Notes: generated by a model from the letters alone, not told the origin. A stretch of 64,000 nucleotides of DNA from Nematopogon swammerdamellus (GCA_946902875.1 OX336343.1:19453596-19517595); one strand, 5' to 3'. Numbered from the stretch's first letter, positions 42,238 to 52,721 are shown. Program-made: numbers and translations.

Positions 42238-43250
42238 AACTTTGGATTGAGCAGTCCTAGGGAGATGTCTGATGCCTCGTCGGAAGCGTCTCATCGAGTG
42301 TAACAACATATTTGAGTTTCATCGAAATCATTTGAGCGGTTTTTGAATTATTGGCGTTTGAAATGTGGGCGTCAAAATGTTTGTAGCTCTATAGCGATCG
42401 CATTTTAGGTCCGATCGAGTCAAAACTTGGTGTAGGAGTCTATAATAATGGTCCCGAATGTTTTCTAGAGTTTGACCCCTCCAGCCCCCTCCCCTACGAA
42501 AAAGGTTGGGTTAGGTTAGGTTAGGATTGGTTAGTTTGACAACTTTGGATTGCGCAGTCCTAGCGTGATGTGTGATGCCTCGTCGGAAGCGTCTCATCAA
42601 GTGTAACAACATATTTGAGTTTCATCGAAATCATTTGAGCGGTTTTTGAATTATTGGCGTTTGAAATGTGGGCGTCAAAATGTTTGTATCTCTATAGCGG
42701 TAGCATTTTAGGTCCGATCGAGTCTAAACTTGGTGTAGGAGTCTATAATAATGGTCTTCAACGTGTTTTAGAGTTTGACTTCTCCAGCCCCCTCCCCTAC
42801 GAAAAAGGTTGGGTTAGGTTAGGTTAGGATTGGTTAGTTTGACAACTTTGGATTGCGCAGTCCTAGCGAGATGTGTGATACATCGCCGGAAGCGTATCGT
42901 CGAGTGTAACAACATATTTGAGTTTCAACGAAATCATTTGAGCGGTTTTGAATTATTGGCGTTTGAAATGTGGGCTCCAAAATGTTTGTCGCTCTATAGC
43001 GATTGCATTTTAGGTCGGATCGAGTCGAAACTTGGTGTAGGATTCTATAATAATGGTCCCAAACGTTTTCCAGAGTTTGACCCCCCAGCCCCCTCCCCTA
43101 CTCAAAAGGTTGGGTTAGGATTGGTTAGTTTGACAACTTTGGACTGCGCAGTCCTAGCGAGATGTGTCATACCTTGTCGGAAGCGTCTCGTCGAGTGTAA
43201 CAACATGTTTGAGTTTCATCGAAATCATTTGAGCGGTTTTTGAATTTTTT
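42238..43250. repeat. 303-bp tandem array with TTAGG-like words
   Basis: Units begin AACTTTGGATTG at 42238, 42541 and 42844 (period 303) and 43135 (period 291). Each has GTAACAACATATTTGAG, CATTTGAGCGG, TCTATAATAATGG and CCCCCTCCCCTAC. The first two units end in GTTGGGTTAGGTTAGGTTAGG, the insect telomere word TTAGG in three copies. The last unit is cut where the LINE at 43250 begins. Confidence 0.87.
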
Positions 43251-43925
43251 ATTGTTTCCGAACTAGGCTAGGCTGTGCCCGAGGTCGAATCCTCAGGCGC
43301 AGCCAATATCACCCCCAAGGAGGTGTACGTCCGGCTTGGAGGTGGAGTAATGTCGCTGGGGAAAGGCTATTTACCCGCGATTTGAAGATCCGTGGATTGT
43401 AGGAGTGGGGAAAGATATTCCCCGGAAGCCCGTTCCACATCTTGCGGCTCAAGAACGATTTAGAGAATCGTGCAGTTTGAAGTACTCTTCTGTCCACTAC
43501 AAAGGGATGTTCCGCGAGAGTATGGCGGGTTTGGCGAAGGCGAACAGGAGGAGGAGGGATAAGGGAAGCAATTTCGTCAAAGCAGCGGCCATAGTAGTAC
43601 CGATAAAACAGGCTAAATGATCCAACGATCCGTCTGTGCTTTAGAGGTTGAAGGTCCTTTGTGAGTACAGAATCGCCAATGAGGCGAATGGCTCGTCGTT
43701 GAATAGAATCCAAGATGCTAGTTTCGCCTTGGACTCTATGAACGATCGAAATCCAACGTCCCTGGACACCTCCATACCCAGGACGCCCAGACTACCATCA
43801 TTGGGGACTTGGCTGCCCTGGAAAGTGGCTTGGAGGGGAAACGGATCAGCCTTAGTAGAGAAGGCACAAGCTTGCGTCTTAGCTACGTTGAAGTTGACGA
43901 TCTGTTGGTGATCTCCTAGCGTACG
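43250..43925 (-). pseudogene. LINE reverse transcriptase end, internally deleted
   Basis: On the - strand it reads IVNFNVAKTQACAFSTKAD, then SLGVLGMEVSRDVGFRSFIE-SKAKLAS, then directly SIQRRAIRLIGDSVLTKDLQ, FYRYYYGRCFDEIASLIPPP, ending at 43309. The jump from KAKLAS to SIQRR drops about 60 residues present in the + copy next to it, with a frame change. It is Jockey/CR1-like and the same family as 17795-18100. Confidence 0.8.
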
Positions 43926-43939
43926 TCACTCACCTTTGG

Positions 43940-44647
43940 GGGGAATCGCTTGAAGGTCATGGTGAATCCTTGCCAATTGGCCTGGATATTGCCAAGGCAT
44001 TTGACCGGGTTTGGCACAAGTCGCTCTTGGGCAAATTGCCGGCTTACGGACTACCTTCTGGCCTCTGTGACTGGGTCGCCGACTTCCTACATGGGCGTAG
44101 CATTCAGGTCCTAGTGGGCGGTTGCTCGTCGGACGCCATGTCAGTGAACGCCGGCGTACCACAAGGATCTGTGTTGTCACGCACGCAGTTTCTTCTGCAC
44201 ATCAATGATATGCTGTCTCTGGGCAACATACATTTTTATGCAGATGACAGTACGGCACACGGATCCTACACCAGTCACCCTTCATCCAGTCGGGATGTTG
44301 TGGATGAGAAGAGACGAAGACTTGTGTCTGAGCTCGAACATACACTCGGCTCTATTTCCGAATGGGGCCGTAGTAATTTGGTCGGGTTCAACGCTTCCAA
44401 GACACAAGTTTGCACGTTCAGTGCGAAGAGAGCGACGTTCACACCGGCTCCTTCATTCCAAGGCACGTCACTCAAATTAAGCGATCACCTCGGGGTCCTC
44501 GGAGTCGAACTGTCGCACGACTTGAACTTTCGTCCCCACATCGAGGGGAAGGCCAAGCTTGCTTCTAAAAAGCTGGGCGTACTCAATAAGGTGCGACGGT
44601 ACTTCAGGGCGGACCAAAAGCTGCTCCTGTATAAATCGCAGATCAGG
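43940..44647 (+). pseudogene. LINE reverse transcriptase with YADD motif
   Basis: Reading IGLDIAKAFDRVWHKSLLGK, GVPQGSVLSRTQFLLHINDM, then FYADDSTAHG (the catalytic box), SKTQVCTFSAKRATFTP, LGVLGVELSHDLNFRPHIEG and LLLYKSQIR. These are polymerase motifs A (IAKAFDRVWH), B (GVPQGSVLSR) and C (FYADD) of a Jockey/CR1-group LINE. It is 5' truncated, and its frame is broken by a SINE at 44648. The host element resumes at 45064. Confidence 0.88.
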
Positions 44648-45063
44648 TTTTTTTTATTTTTTTATTTATGTAATCCGATATGGGTGGCTGAGTCAGAGGG
44701 GCGAAAGCACATGTTCTGACTAGCCAATATCATCTCCGAGAAGGTAGGTGCCATACCGGAGACTTCCCTGGATTGTTGGCTATACTGGACTAGAGGAGAA
44801 CACAACCGAGGTTGCTATGCGGCCATCTTACATCCAGTACGGTGGTACCAACCAAGTCGGCTGCAATTTGAGCCTACCACCTAGTAAGGGGCAAGGGAAG
44901 GGACCTACAGTTTTACACCGGTTCCGAACGGTGAAGCAGCAGGTGTAGGTATGCACGTAAATTTTTTCGTCAGAAAAAACTCATTGGTACACGCCGACCG
45001 GATTCGAACCTCGGACCTCTCGCATGAGAAGCCGATGCTCAAACCACTCGGCCACCTGCCGCG
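44648..45063 (-). mobile_element. tRNA-headed SINE inserted in the LINE
   Basis: Poly-T at 44648-44656 is the reversed tail. It runs through tail, body, TTTTTTCGTCAGAAAAAAC, GGATTCGAACC (B box reversed) and CCACTCGGCCACC (A box reversed). It splits the LINE frame between SQIR and SCLEYC. It is full length. Confidence 0.88.
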
Positions 45064-45205
45064 TAAAGGTCTTGCTTGGAGTACTGCTCGAACCTGTGGG
45101 ATGGCTCCGCCAAATACCAGCTTGCGCCTCTGGACTCGATCCAGCGTCGAGCCGTGCGACTAATGGGTAACCCCGAAGTGTCCCGCGATCTAGAACCACT
45201 CGGCG
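45064..45205 (+). pseudogene. LINE reverse transcriptase, continuation
   Basis: Right of the SINE the frame resumes: CLEYCSNLWDGSAKYQLAPL-DSIQRRAVRLMGNPEVS, then RDLEPLGAI. It matches the same segment of the - strand copy at 43250-43925, confirming a single interrupted LINE. Confidence 0.85.
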
Positions 45206-46639
45206 CCATATGTCGAGCTTACAATAAAAAAAAAATATGAGATAATTTTTTTTTTACTTTTTAACCTGTCAGCTCCCGCGTTATAATATGCCCACAGCGG
45301 GTCTAGCTCCCGCATGGGCGTGGCCCGTGGTACGGCGCGCGCGACCTTGCGCGCCGACCTCGACATAAACGCAGATATTTCGGAAACTAATAAAGTCAGA
45401 TCTATAAACTCTTGTGGCCTAGAAAGCCTAGAAAATTTCCTAAAATCCATGTGAAACAGTGAGGCTTACCTTGTTTAGAAGTACCAGATAATTTAGTTAA
45501 AAAAAAAATCCCAAAAAAAAAAATTGAAAAATTCATCTAATATAAATTCAAAACATACCTTTACAATATCTATATCAGAATACTCGTAAAGAAACATACT
45601 TTTAGAAATAGTAAAGTATAATAAACGTTTTCTTTACAGAAATCGGCGAAATCTGATGTTCAACATAGGACATTCCGTAAACTACCAGATGGCGCGCGCG
45701 TGCCATTTTTTTTTCAAATATTTTTAGAATCTACAAGTCGATCCGGTTCCAGCGATGTATCACTTGCCATATACAAAAACAGTTTTTTGAAAATATCACA
45801 AAAATAAATTTCAAATTTCATCAAAATAGTAATTACATGTCAGTTTGTGGGTATCCGCCTGTATAAGATTGGCGCGGTCGGCAGGCAGCTACGTCACGAG
45901 CAAAAAAACGAGACGATTACACAGACACTACGTCATAACGGTTTTACACCCCATCAAATGTTGCCGGCCGTTCAGCTTTTGAGAGTTTTTTATATATTTG
46001 GGCATGAACACTCGTGTGATCATCATGTGACATATCAATTCATATGTGATATAGTTTTGTCTAGTCCATACATACAATGAAATCTGATATATTATCGAAA
46101 CGTTGATAATAATCACGCTTTTAGCCACACCGACACGATACAATTGGAACACAAAATCACTTGCTCAACTTTGGACAGGTATATTTAATTCAAAACAACT
46201 TACCATTGCACACAAACACGTCTAGTAAATAGTAAATTTCACTGCGATTACACCAATACCACACACTCGATGAAAAATTAGAATTATGCTTACAGAAACA
46301 CGAATTTATTGTCGAAGAGTCGCGCCGCCGTGATTTTTGAAGCGCAATTGTTTACATGTTTGTAAACAATTTTTTTACGGTCAGTCCACAGCTCGCATTC
46401 TATGCGAGCATTTTTTGTCACCTTCTGTCACTATTCAACTAATGATTAGAGGAAAAGAAATAGCTCTAAGGTCAAAGCATAAAGAATTAAAAATAAAAAA
46501 CCAACTCCGGTTGTCAATATTAGGCTTGGCACTTAAGTGCCGTCGTAGGACCCGGTCGTTTTTTCGCGTGGCACGGGAGTGCCGCTTTTGGGATTAAAGG
46601 TTAAGAAACCGTCGATATTTTATCAAAAGGCGAGAATAG
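45206..46639. other. interior of the hAT block, no gene recognised
   Basis: A GC-rich patch at 45290-45360 (GGCGCGCGCGACCTTGCGCG) between A-rich runs is unexplained. ATGGCGCGCGCG at 45691 is like the words at 56853. The inverted pair TGTTTACATGTTTGTAAACA lies at 46348-46368. No exon is supported. Confidence 0.4.
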
Positions 46640-47900
46640 CCAAACGATGTATACTCAAAGACTCCAATGATAGCGCTATTCAAGCCTTACCCAACACTAT
46701 CAGATGAACTGGAACCGAGACTCGACTTCTACAAATCATTCCAAGTTGGTACACACACCAATAGATCTGGATTGGGCATAGAAACAGCAAAGTCTGATAA
46801 AGAAATACTGAAAGGCTTTGCTCAGGAGGACATGGAACAAGGCTTCAAACTTCACGCCTTAAAGAAATGCAGAATGATTGGCTAACAGTGGGCGACTTCT
46901 GCATCCCTCCTGCATTGAAGTGGAAATCCATAATATACAACTGGTCCCCTGAGATGCTTAAGTTCTACTTAAATGCATTCCAGCTTACTCTCCCCGACCC
47001 GAGTAACCTAGTTAGATGGGGGAAATCTACAAATAGACTATGCCCGTCATGTAAGGAGTTCGTAGGCACGGCCAAACATTTGTTATGCGGATGCAAAATA
47101 CTACTTGAGCGAGGCCAGTATTCCTACCGTCATGTAAAGTCCTCCAAATCATCAGAGAGGCCATCAACCTGTCAATTGCACGGACCAGGAAAGGGCAAAC
47201 CAGTAGCGGCTTCCAGAAGGTCAACTTTGTGAAACCTGGAGCCAATAAGCTGCCCAAAGATAGGACTAAACCTTCTTCAATTTTAGGAGCAGCAAAGGAT
47301 TGAGAATTGTTGATGGACACACATGAGAAGCATTACCAAATGCCTTCGGAAATCTGTACCACAGCATTAAGACCGGGTGTACTCATATTCTCAAAAGCGA
47401 CAAAGCATGTAGTACTTGTTGAACTTACAGTTCCATGGGAAAGTAACATACCGAAAGACCACAACATCAAACTTAACAAGTACTGCAACTTAGTAGACCG
47501 GATTGTGAGAAACGGATTCAAGACTGATCTCTTCGCTGTGGAAGTCGGAGCAAGAGGACTACCAGCGAAGTCGCTCTACAGTCTCTTCAAGAATCTAGGG
47601 CTCCCAAGATCGACGCTAAGCTCATATATGGAGAGAGCTTCGAAAACGTCACTGGAAGCATCCTACAGAATATGGATAGGTAGAGAGAGGGAGGTCGAGA
47701 GCGGGACTGGTGGTTTCCCCGCGTCCTAGTCAACGCAGACTAGCTGACGAGGGCTTGAAGCGAGCCGAAACGTGAAGCATGCGCGGGAAATTTAGAGTGG
47801 CCACTCGCTAGTCCCGGCCTCGATTAATACCCTCCTCTACTGCCGATGGGCCCGGATATGTTCGGTGAAGCCATCGCAAGCTTAGATCCACACTTTCTTC
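46640..47900 (+). pseudogene. LINE with restriction-like endonuclease, decayed
   Basis: Frames in order: NDWLTVGDFCIPPALKWKSI, then a CCHC-like zinc knuckle (CPSCKEFVGTAKHLLCGCKI), ERGQYSYRH, then after a frameshift and stop, ICTTALRPGVLIFSKATKHV-VLVELTVPWESNI and DLFAVEVGARGLPAKSLYSL. The knuckle plus ELTVPWE...VEVGARG is the C-terminal endonuclease of R2/Dong-group LINEs. The usual RPD of the active site reads RPG here. Several stops and a frameshift lie before it. The 3' UTR runs to about 47900. Confidence 0.75.
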
Positions 47901-48378
47901 CTTCTACAAAATTTCATAAGCGGTAATAAAATGTGCCATAATCCTAATTTAGAAAGTTTTGTTGACGAACATTAATAGAATTTGAATTCGGATGTTCTTA
48001 GCGATATAAAAATCCACTGTCAAATGTAAATTGTATGTAGAGGAATATTTTAAATAAGATTTTTCAGAACTAAATTCGATAAGAAATAAATTTTTAGTTT
48101 CGATTCCGAGATCACTTGCATTCGAGGAAAGATAATTTAATTGAACTTTCGTGTGATGCCACCTCCAAAGAGAATTTAAGAATGTATGTGCATATAGAAG
48201 ATAAGTATTATTATTAGCTTCTTGTAGGTAAAGGTGGTACGCCGGCAAACATATTAGTTTAAGTGGTACCTGAAAAAAAAAAGTTTGAGAACCATTGTAC
48301 TAGAGAACACGCAAGCAACGGTTCGAACATTTAGAGAGAATACCTCATCGCTAACGCGCAACAACTGTAATGTTGCAG

Positions 48379-48515
48379 CGTTCTGGGCGTTCCTGTACTT
48401 CGTGGGCTTCTGCTACCTGTCCAACGCGTGGAGCAAGACCGTGGAGCCGCCGCCGGGCTCCGCTAACAACATGCAGGGCGCCATCGCGTTCTGCTTCTTC
48501 TCCATCTTCGCCTGG
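48379..48515 (+). CDS. Syngr: synaptogyrin exon 3
   Basis: The acceptor is AATGTTGCAG and the donor GTATGAGA. Two bases complete Ala-112; 45 codons follow. It encodes span 3 (FWAFLYFVGFCYLSNAW), the second lumenal loop (SKTVEPPPGSANNMQ) and most of span 4 (GAIAFCFFSIFAW). FVGFCYLSNAW and AIAFCFFSIF-W match the family pattern (FVGFCFLANQW, AIAFSFFSIFTW in relatives). Confidence 0.94.
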
Positions 48516-48754
48516 GTATGAGATTTCTTTTATTTTTTTTGTAAGCGGGATTTTTGTGTTAAAAATCACAAAATTTCAGCTGTGCTATCGTTCATTTTGT
48601 ATACCTACAAAACAATTTTACTCCAAACATTTTGAACCATTTCGTCCATGCTCATGGATATTCAGTCAAGCATGGGAATTGCAAATACCACGCCAGCTTG
48701 AGTGGGGTCTTGTAACGCCCAAGACCTTTTTGACCAAGAATTCTGTGTCACGTA

Positions 48755-49256
48755 TATAAGGCCTTTCAAAATTAGTTCAAAGTACGCTAAGGGGGGGGGT
48801 TTCTGTATCATATAAGGAGTAAAACCTATATAAAATTTTTTTGACCTTGGGCTTTTTTTTATGTAAAATATTTTTTTATGTATTTAAATAAAAAAATATG
48901 TGGTTGATTTTTATAGCCTAATCGATTCAGTTTCATAACAGTAACCAAAAAGTTTTCATCACCATTATGATCTAACACGTGTAAGTTGGTAAAAAAAATC
49001 AAATTCTTTCTATTCCATACTAATAAAACTAAAATTGTGATTTTTCACAATTTCTGAAAGAAAGAGATCTATGTGTTGGAAGACTTTTTTGTTCCTGGCA
49101 TGAAACTGAAACGATTACTAAAAATTTTTTTTTTACATTTTACATAAAAAAAAAAATTTTTTCTAACAAAAAAATTCTTTATTCTTCTAAAGTGATCTAT
49201 TTCCGATACAGAACCCCCCCTTAGCGTACTCTGAACTAATTTTGAAAGACCTTATA
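48755..49256. mobile_element. 502-bp foldback/mariner-like element
   Basis: It starts TATAAGGCCTTTCAAAATTA and ends TAATTTTGAAAGACCTTATA. The arms also share GTACGCTAAGGGGGGG and TTCTGTATC. The interior has further inverted A/T-rich blocks and AAATTGTGATTTTTCACAATTT (an inner hairpin at about 49030-49055). Ends in TA suggest Tc1-mariner type. No transposase. Confidence 0.8.
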
Positions 49257-49600
49257 TTTAAATGTGCTTGTACTAAGTTTAATCGAATTCGGATGATCGG
49301 TTTAAGAGTTATGAAGGAACATACATACACATACAGAAAAGATTTCTTATAATCACCAATTTAGATTTAATATCTTACATAGAGTCTACAAACGCAATAT
49401 ATCATAAACAGTGATCGGTGTAGGTAGTGGCATGTGGGGTCAATGAACATAAATGATGATGTTTATATGGACATCCCCCGGGATTCCGGGATTGATGGTC
49501 TCGAGATCCGAGGCACCTAGTTCACCGGTGTTCTGGGCTGACATCACGGATGTTGTAGGTGATGTAGCCAACCGTGTCAGTTTCCATAAAAAAAAAACTA
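49257..49600 (+). repeat. interspersed repeat plus SINE tail scrap
   Basis: Positions 49260-49420 share GTACTAAGTTTAATCGAATTC, GGTTTAAGAGTTATG and AGAGTCTACAAACGCAATAT with 2305-2460. Positions 49505-49600 are a SINE tail (GGCTGACATCACGGATG, GTGTCAGTTTCCATAAAAA). Confidence 0.7.
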
Positions 49601-49880
49601 TTTTATTATAATAATTTGTGAAATATGAAGATGATTAAATAATAAAGATAAGAACAAAACAAATATTCAAAACACAGCAATATTTATTTGCAGATATTGA
49701 AAATCAACGACATTTGTTCACAGAAACAAAACCGAAGGTGGATTAGGTAACTTACATTAAGGAATATCCATGTTAAGATAACGGTCAACAAATCCCGGGA
49801 ATAGCACTACCAACGCCGATCCCTGCTCATAAAACAAAGTAACTTACTCCATGACCGTCCCTAACAGATTTATTATTATA

Positions 49881-50455
49881 GGGTCTTTCATTAAGGGCTT
49901 CCTATCTTCAAATCTAAATAAAACAAAATTTGTTTTAGATATCATATCAACAATTATATATATCAACAATTTTTATTCGTTTGAAAGGCCTATAGATGCC
50001 ATTATGTGTGGAATATAACATCGTTCAAATGTCCGCCCCGGCTTCTCGGCGCATCCGAAATGTCCAATTTCGTCGTTTTCAAAGAAATATGGACCGATGA
50101 TGCCACCAGCCAAAATCCTCACCAAACAGTGACTTTTTTGGGATGCATTGGACGCTCTTGGATCTGATGTGGATTTGTATCGGCCCAAATTCGCCAATTT
50201 TGTTTGTTCACGTACCCATTCATCCAGAAATGGGCCTCATCGCCGAAGATTATTTTTTCGAATTTTTTGTTGCCCGAACAGAACACCCATTTTGATAAAA
50301 CAATTTTATCATTTGCACGTGTTGTTGAACGCTATAACCATCCATGGTGATTTGGCAAAACAGACTGAATAAATGACAGCCAATTTGACAGATGTAGCTT
50401 CAACAAGATGGCCACTATCAACTGTCAAAGTTCGGAAGTCCCTATTGAAAGACCC
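49881..50455 (-). mobile_element. mariner/Tc1-type remnant with TA flanks
   Basis: The ends GGGTCTTTCATTAAGGGCTT and AAGTCCCTATTGAAAGACCC are inverted repeats flanked by TA. The - strand keeps part of a transposase: PFLDEWVREQTKLANLG and ILAGGIIGPYFFENDEIGHF, the AGGIIGPYFFEN pattern being common in this transposase class. It is deleted and frameshifted. Its right end is 30 bp before synaptogyrin exon 4. Confidence 0.82.
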
Positions 50456-50485
50456 TATAGTATTGATAAATGAGATCCACCGCAG

Positions 50486-50657
50486 GTGGCGTGCGCGTTC
50501 TTCGCCTTCCAACGCTTCCGCATGGGCGCGGACGCGGCGTTCGCGCCGTCGTACGAAGTGGAGGGCGCTGCGGGCGACCCGGGCTCCTTCCCCGCGTACC
50601 CGGGCGCACCCGACCCGGAGCCCGCCTACCACGAGCCGCCCTTCTCCCAGCAGCGCG
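50486..50657 (+). CDS. Syngr: synaptogyrin exon 4
   Basis: The acceptor is ATCCACCGCAG and the donor GTACGTTC; 57 codons plus 1 nt. It encodes VACAFFAFQRFRMGADAAFA (end of span 4 and the QR-x-R-x-GAD motif), PSYEVEGAAGDPGSFPAYPG and EPAYHEPPFSQQR, the Tyr/Pro-rich cytoplasmic tail typical of the family. It lacks a strong polypyrimidine tract. Mobile DNA lies 30 bp upstream and about 7 bp into the next intron. Confidence 0.92.
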
Positions 50658-50662
50658 GTACG

Positions 50663-50990
50663 TTCTTTTTTTTTTATTAACAACGCGACATATGGCGCCG
50701 AGCCACCCATAAGGTGTCTAACGACGCCCATGGACATTCAGTCGTATGGGGGGCCATGCCGGCCTGACAGGTGCCCATTCACGCCCCTCTTGAAGGAGCG
50801 GAGACTGTACTTGGGGGGAAATATATGGGCAGGGAGAGCGTGACCGGTTCTGTAGAGGAAAGACGTAGGTCTTCTTTTCGTTTTGATGTAGAGTGCATGT
50901 CTTAGATTTGGGTGTTGAATGTGTGGCTGTAGGGTGCCACACCGGCGAATTGGAGAGGCGGAAATGACGTCAGTTTTGGTTCCAATAAAG
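50663..50990 (-). repeat. LINE 3' end with poly-A beside the exon 4 donor
   Basis: On the - strand it has a reverse transcriptase tail (ASPIRRCGTLQPHIQH, LYRTGHALPAHIFPPKYSLR, SFKRGVNGHLSGRHGPPYD-stop at 50738), a short 3' UTR and a poly-A tract, seen as a poly-T run at about 50665-50675 on the + strand. That tail lies only about 7 bp inside the intron. Confidence 0.75.
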
Positions 50991-51183
50991 AAGTTTTGGC
51001 GCTGTTGCGTAAGTAAATGCCATGCCAGTGCTTCCCTTAGGTACACAGGTACACAGTGCATAATACATATTGTGTAGTAATGTTTGATATTTATTTTTTT
51101 ATTTCTCTCGCCCAATACATGCACAGATACATAAGTGGATTTTGATGTGATTTTCGTCCAAATTACATTTAAAAGTGCAATTA

Positions 51184-52721
51184 TAGTATTATCAAAACCT
51201 CGTGTCCGGTTGAGCAATAAAGTTATATGGCTTAGGGAAGCGAATCTGCGCACGGTGCTTTGTCGATCAAAAGTCACCTGGGTCGATAGAAGTTATTCAC
51301 GGCTTTTTAATTATCTCCAATCATGAATTATATGTTTGTGTTGTTTTTTTAATGAATGACATAAAACCATTTGAAGGGTCGCCCGCTAATGCACGTTATG
51401 GTATGCATCAATGATGTAACGCGATCTCATTGGCTGACCGAGAACGCACTCTGTGGAATGCATCAATGACGTGACGCGACCTCATTGGTCGACCAAGAAC
51501 GAACGCTGTAGAGTGCATCAATGACGTGATGCGATTTAATTGGTCCGCTGGCCGTCATTGCACAGTTTGACGCTCTTTTGATGTTTTAATCAGTTACAGT
51601 TCGACCTTCGTTAAAGTTACTACTCTTTATTAACCAAGTTCTGTGTAACAAAATGGAGACGTTCTGCGAAACAGAAATGACGAAACTTTGGGGCGAAACT
51701 ACTGTTCAGTCGCGAACGCTAATAAACAATGTGTTTTTGTTTTTCAACGAAATAAAAAGTGATCCGCAAAAAATATTTCAAACAGATTTCACAAGAGTGC
51801 GGGAACTTACTGCATTGGTATGTGGAGTGTCTGTACGAACGGTAGATAGGGCCAAGATCAAGAAGGAAGTATTTGAATTAGGTAACTTTCACATTATTTC
51901 AGTAAGGTTTAAATGAGTTGAAGTTTAATTCTATGTACATAATTAAATGTATATATAAATATATTTTTAGCAGTCAATAATCTAATTTTTTCATAAATGG
52001 CATGTGCAATAATAATTTTATAAGTTAAGTGATTTTTTTCTTACTCTAAATAAAAATTCTGCTGACTTTTATAATTCAAATGGTTCATATGCATATACTC
52101 AAATTTTATTAATAACTTGACTGAACCCTGTTCTTTGTTTTGTATTTTATTATCTTTTTGCTTAGATATAGTATGTTATATTTAACATAATGAAAACTTA
52201 GTAGGTAAGTTATATTTAAAAAAAACTCTGTAAGGTTTCGTACCCGGTTCTTCCTTATAGATTGCACTGCTGAACGGGACAGGACAAAAAAAATTATGAC
52301 AAACCATACTGAATATGCATGTCTCAATGAAATATTGTTATTGTTGTGTGTTCTTTATGGCGAAATAAATATCTGAATATGAATTTGAATCTAATGTAAA
52401 GTATCATAAATAAATATCTTATGAATCTATTCAGATAAATCAAAAAAACATATAAAAATAAAAGAATAAAATATGTTGTCGAATTTTTTGTATGATTGAG
52501 TATGTGAAATAGGTCTATTATAAATAGATATATAAGTACCTTAAGCATTTATAACCTGTAGTGTAGTACCTTTAGATATTATTAATTCATCTAAATAAAA
52601 AACCGTGAATAACTTCTATCGACCCAGGTAACTTTTTATCGACAAAGCGCCGTGCGCAGATTCGCTTCCCTAAGCCATATAACTTTATTGCCCAACCGGA
52701 CACGAGGTTTTGATAATACTA
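51184..52721. mobile_element. 1.5-kb DNA transposon with about 125-bp ends
   Basis: The left end (TAGTATTATCAAAACCTCGT...) and the right end (...ACGAGGTTTTGATAATACTA) are long inverted repeats sharing GGCTTAGGGAAGCGAATCTG and GTCGATAGAAGTTATTCACG. It is flanked by TA on both sides. It contains the 87-codon ORF at 51653 and a run of three imperfect repeats GCATCAATGACGTGACGCGA (51406-51545). Confidence 0.87.
51653..51916 (+). CDS. transposon-encoded N-terminal protein
   Basis: This is an 87-residue ORF: METFCETEMTKLWGETTVQS, RTLINNVFLFFNEIKSD, then VRELTALVCGVSVRTVDRAK-IKKEVFELG. The NNVFLFF-NEIK helix followed by T-A-x-x-CGVS-x-RTV is a helix-turn-helix opening known from transposase-like insect proteins of the IS630-Tc1-mariner group. 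No catalytic domain follows, so this is an internally deleted copy or one with an intron or frameshift. Confidence 0.55.
   Translation: METFCETEMTKLWGETTVQSRTLINNVFLFFNEIKSDPQKIFQTDFTRVRELTALVCGVSVRTVDRAKIKKEVFELGNFHIISVRFK

Larger units (their letters stand above)
38974..48297. mobile_element. 9.3-kb hAT-flanked composite block
   Basis: The left end CAGCGGTTCTCAATCT and the right end AGTTTGAGAACCATTG are imperfect inverted repeats of the hAT type (CARNGGTTCTCAA). Both ends carry nearby GTGGTACGC/GTGGTACC words. An exact 8-bp direct repeat TACTAGAG flanks them (38966-38973 and 48298-48305). Inside are the multimeric SINE, two tandem arrays and LINE pieces, presumably later insertions. I found no hAT transposase. 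The right end is 81 bp before synaptogyrin exon 3. Confidence 0.75.

Noticed and set aside
46867..47232. Host zinc-finger gene
   Set aside because: The Cys/His knuckle is followed, after frame breaks, by a LINE endonuclease, so it belongs to a decayed retrotransposon.
50373..50843. 156-codon Arg-rich + frame over synaptogyrin exon 4
   Set aside because: It is in the wrong frame for synaptogyrin and runs through the mariner end, the exon and the LINE tail. The in-phase exon explains the GC-rich part.
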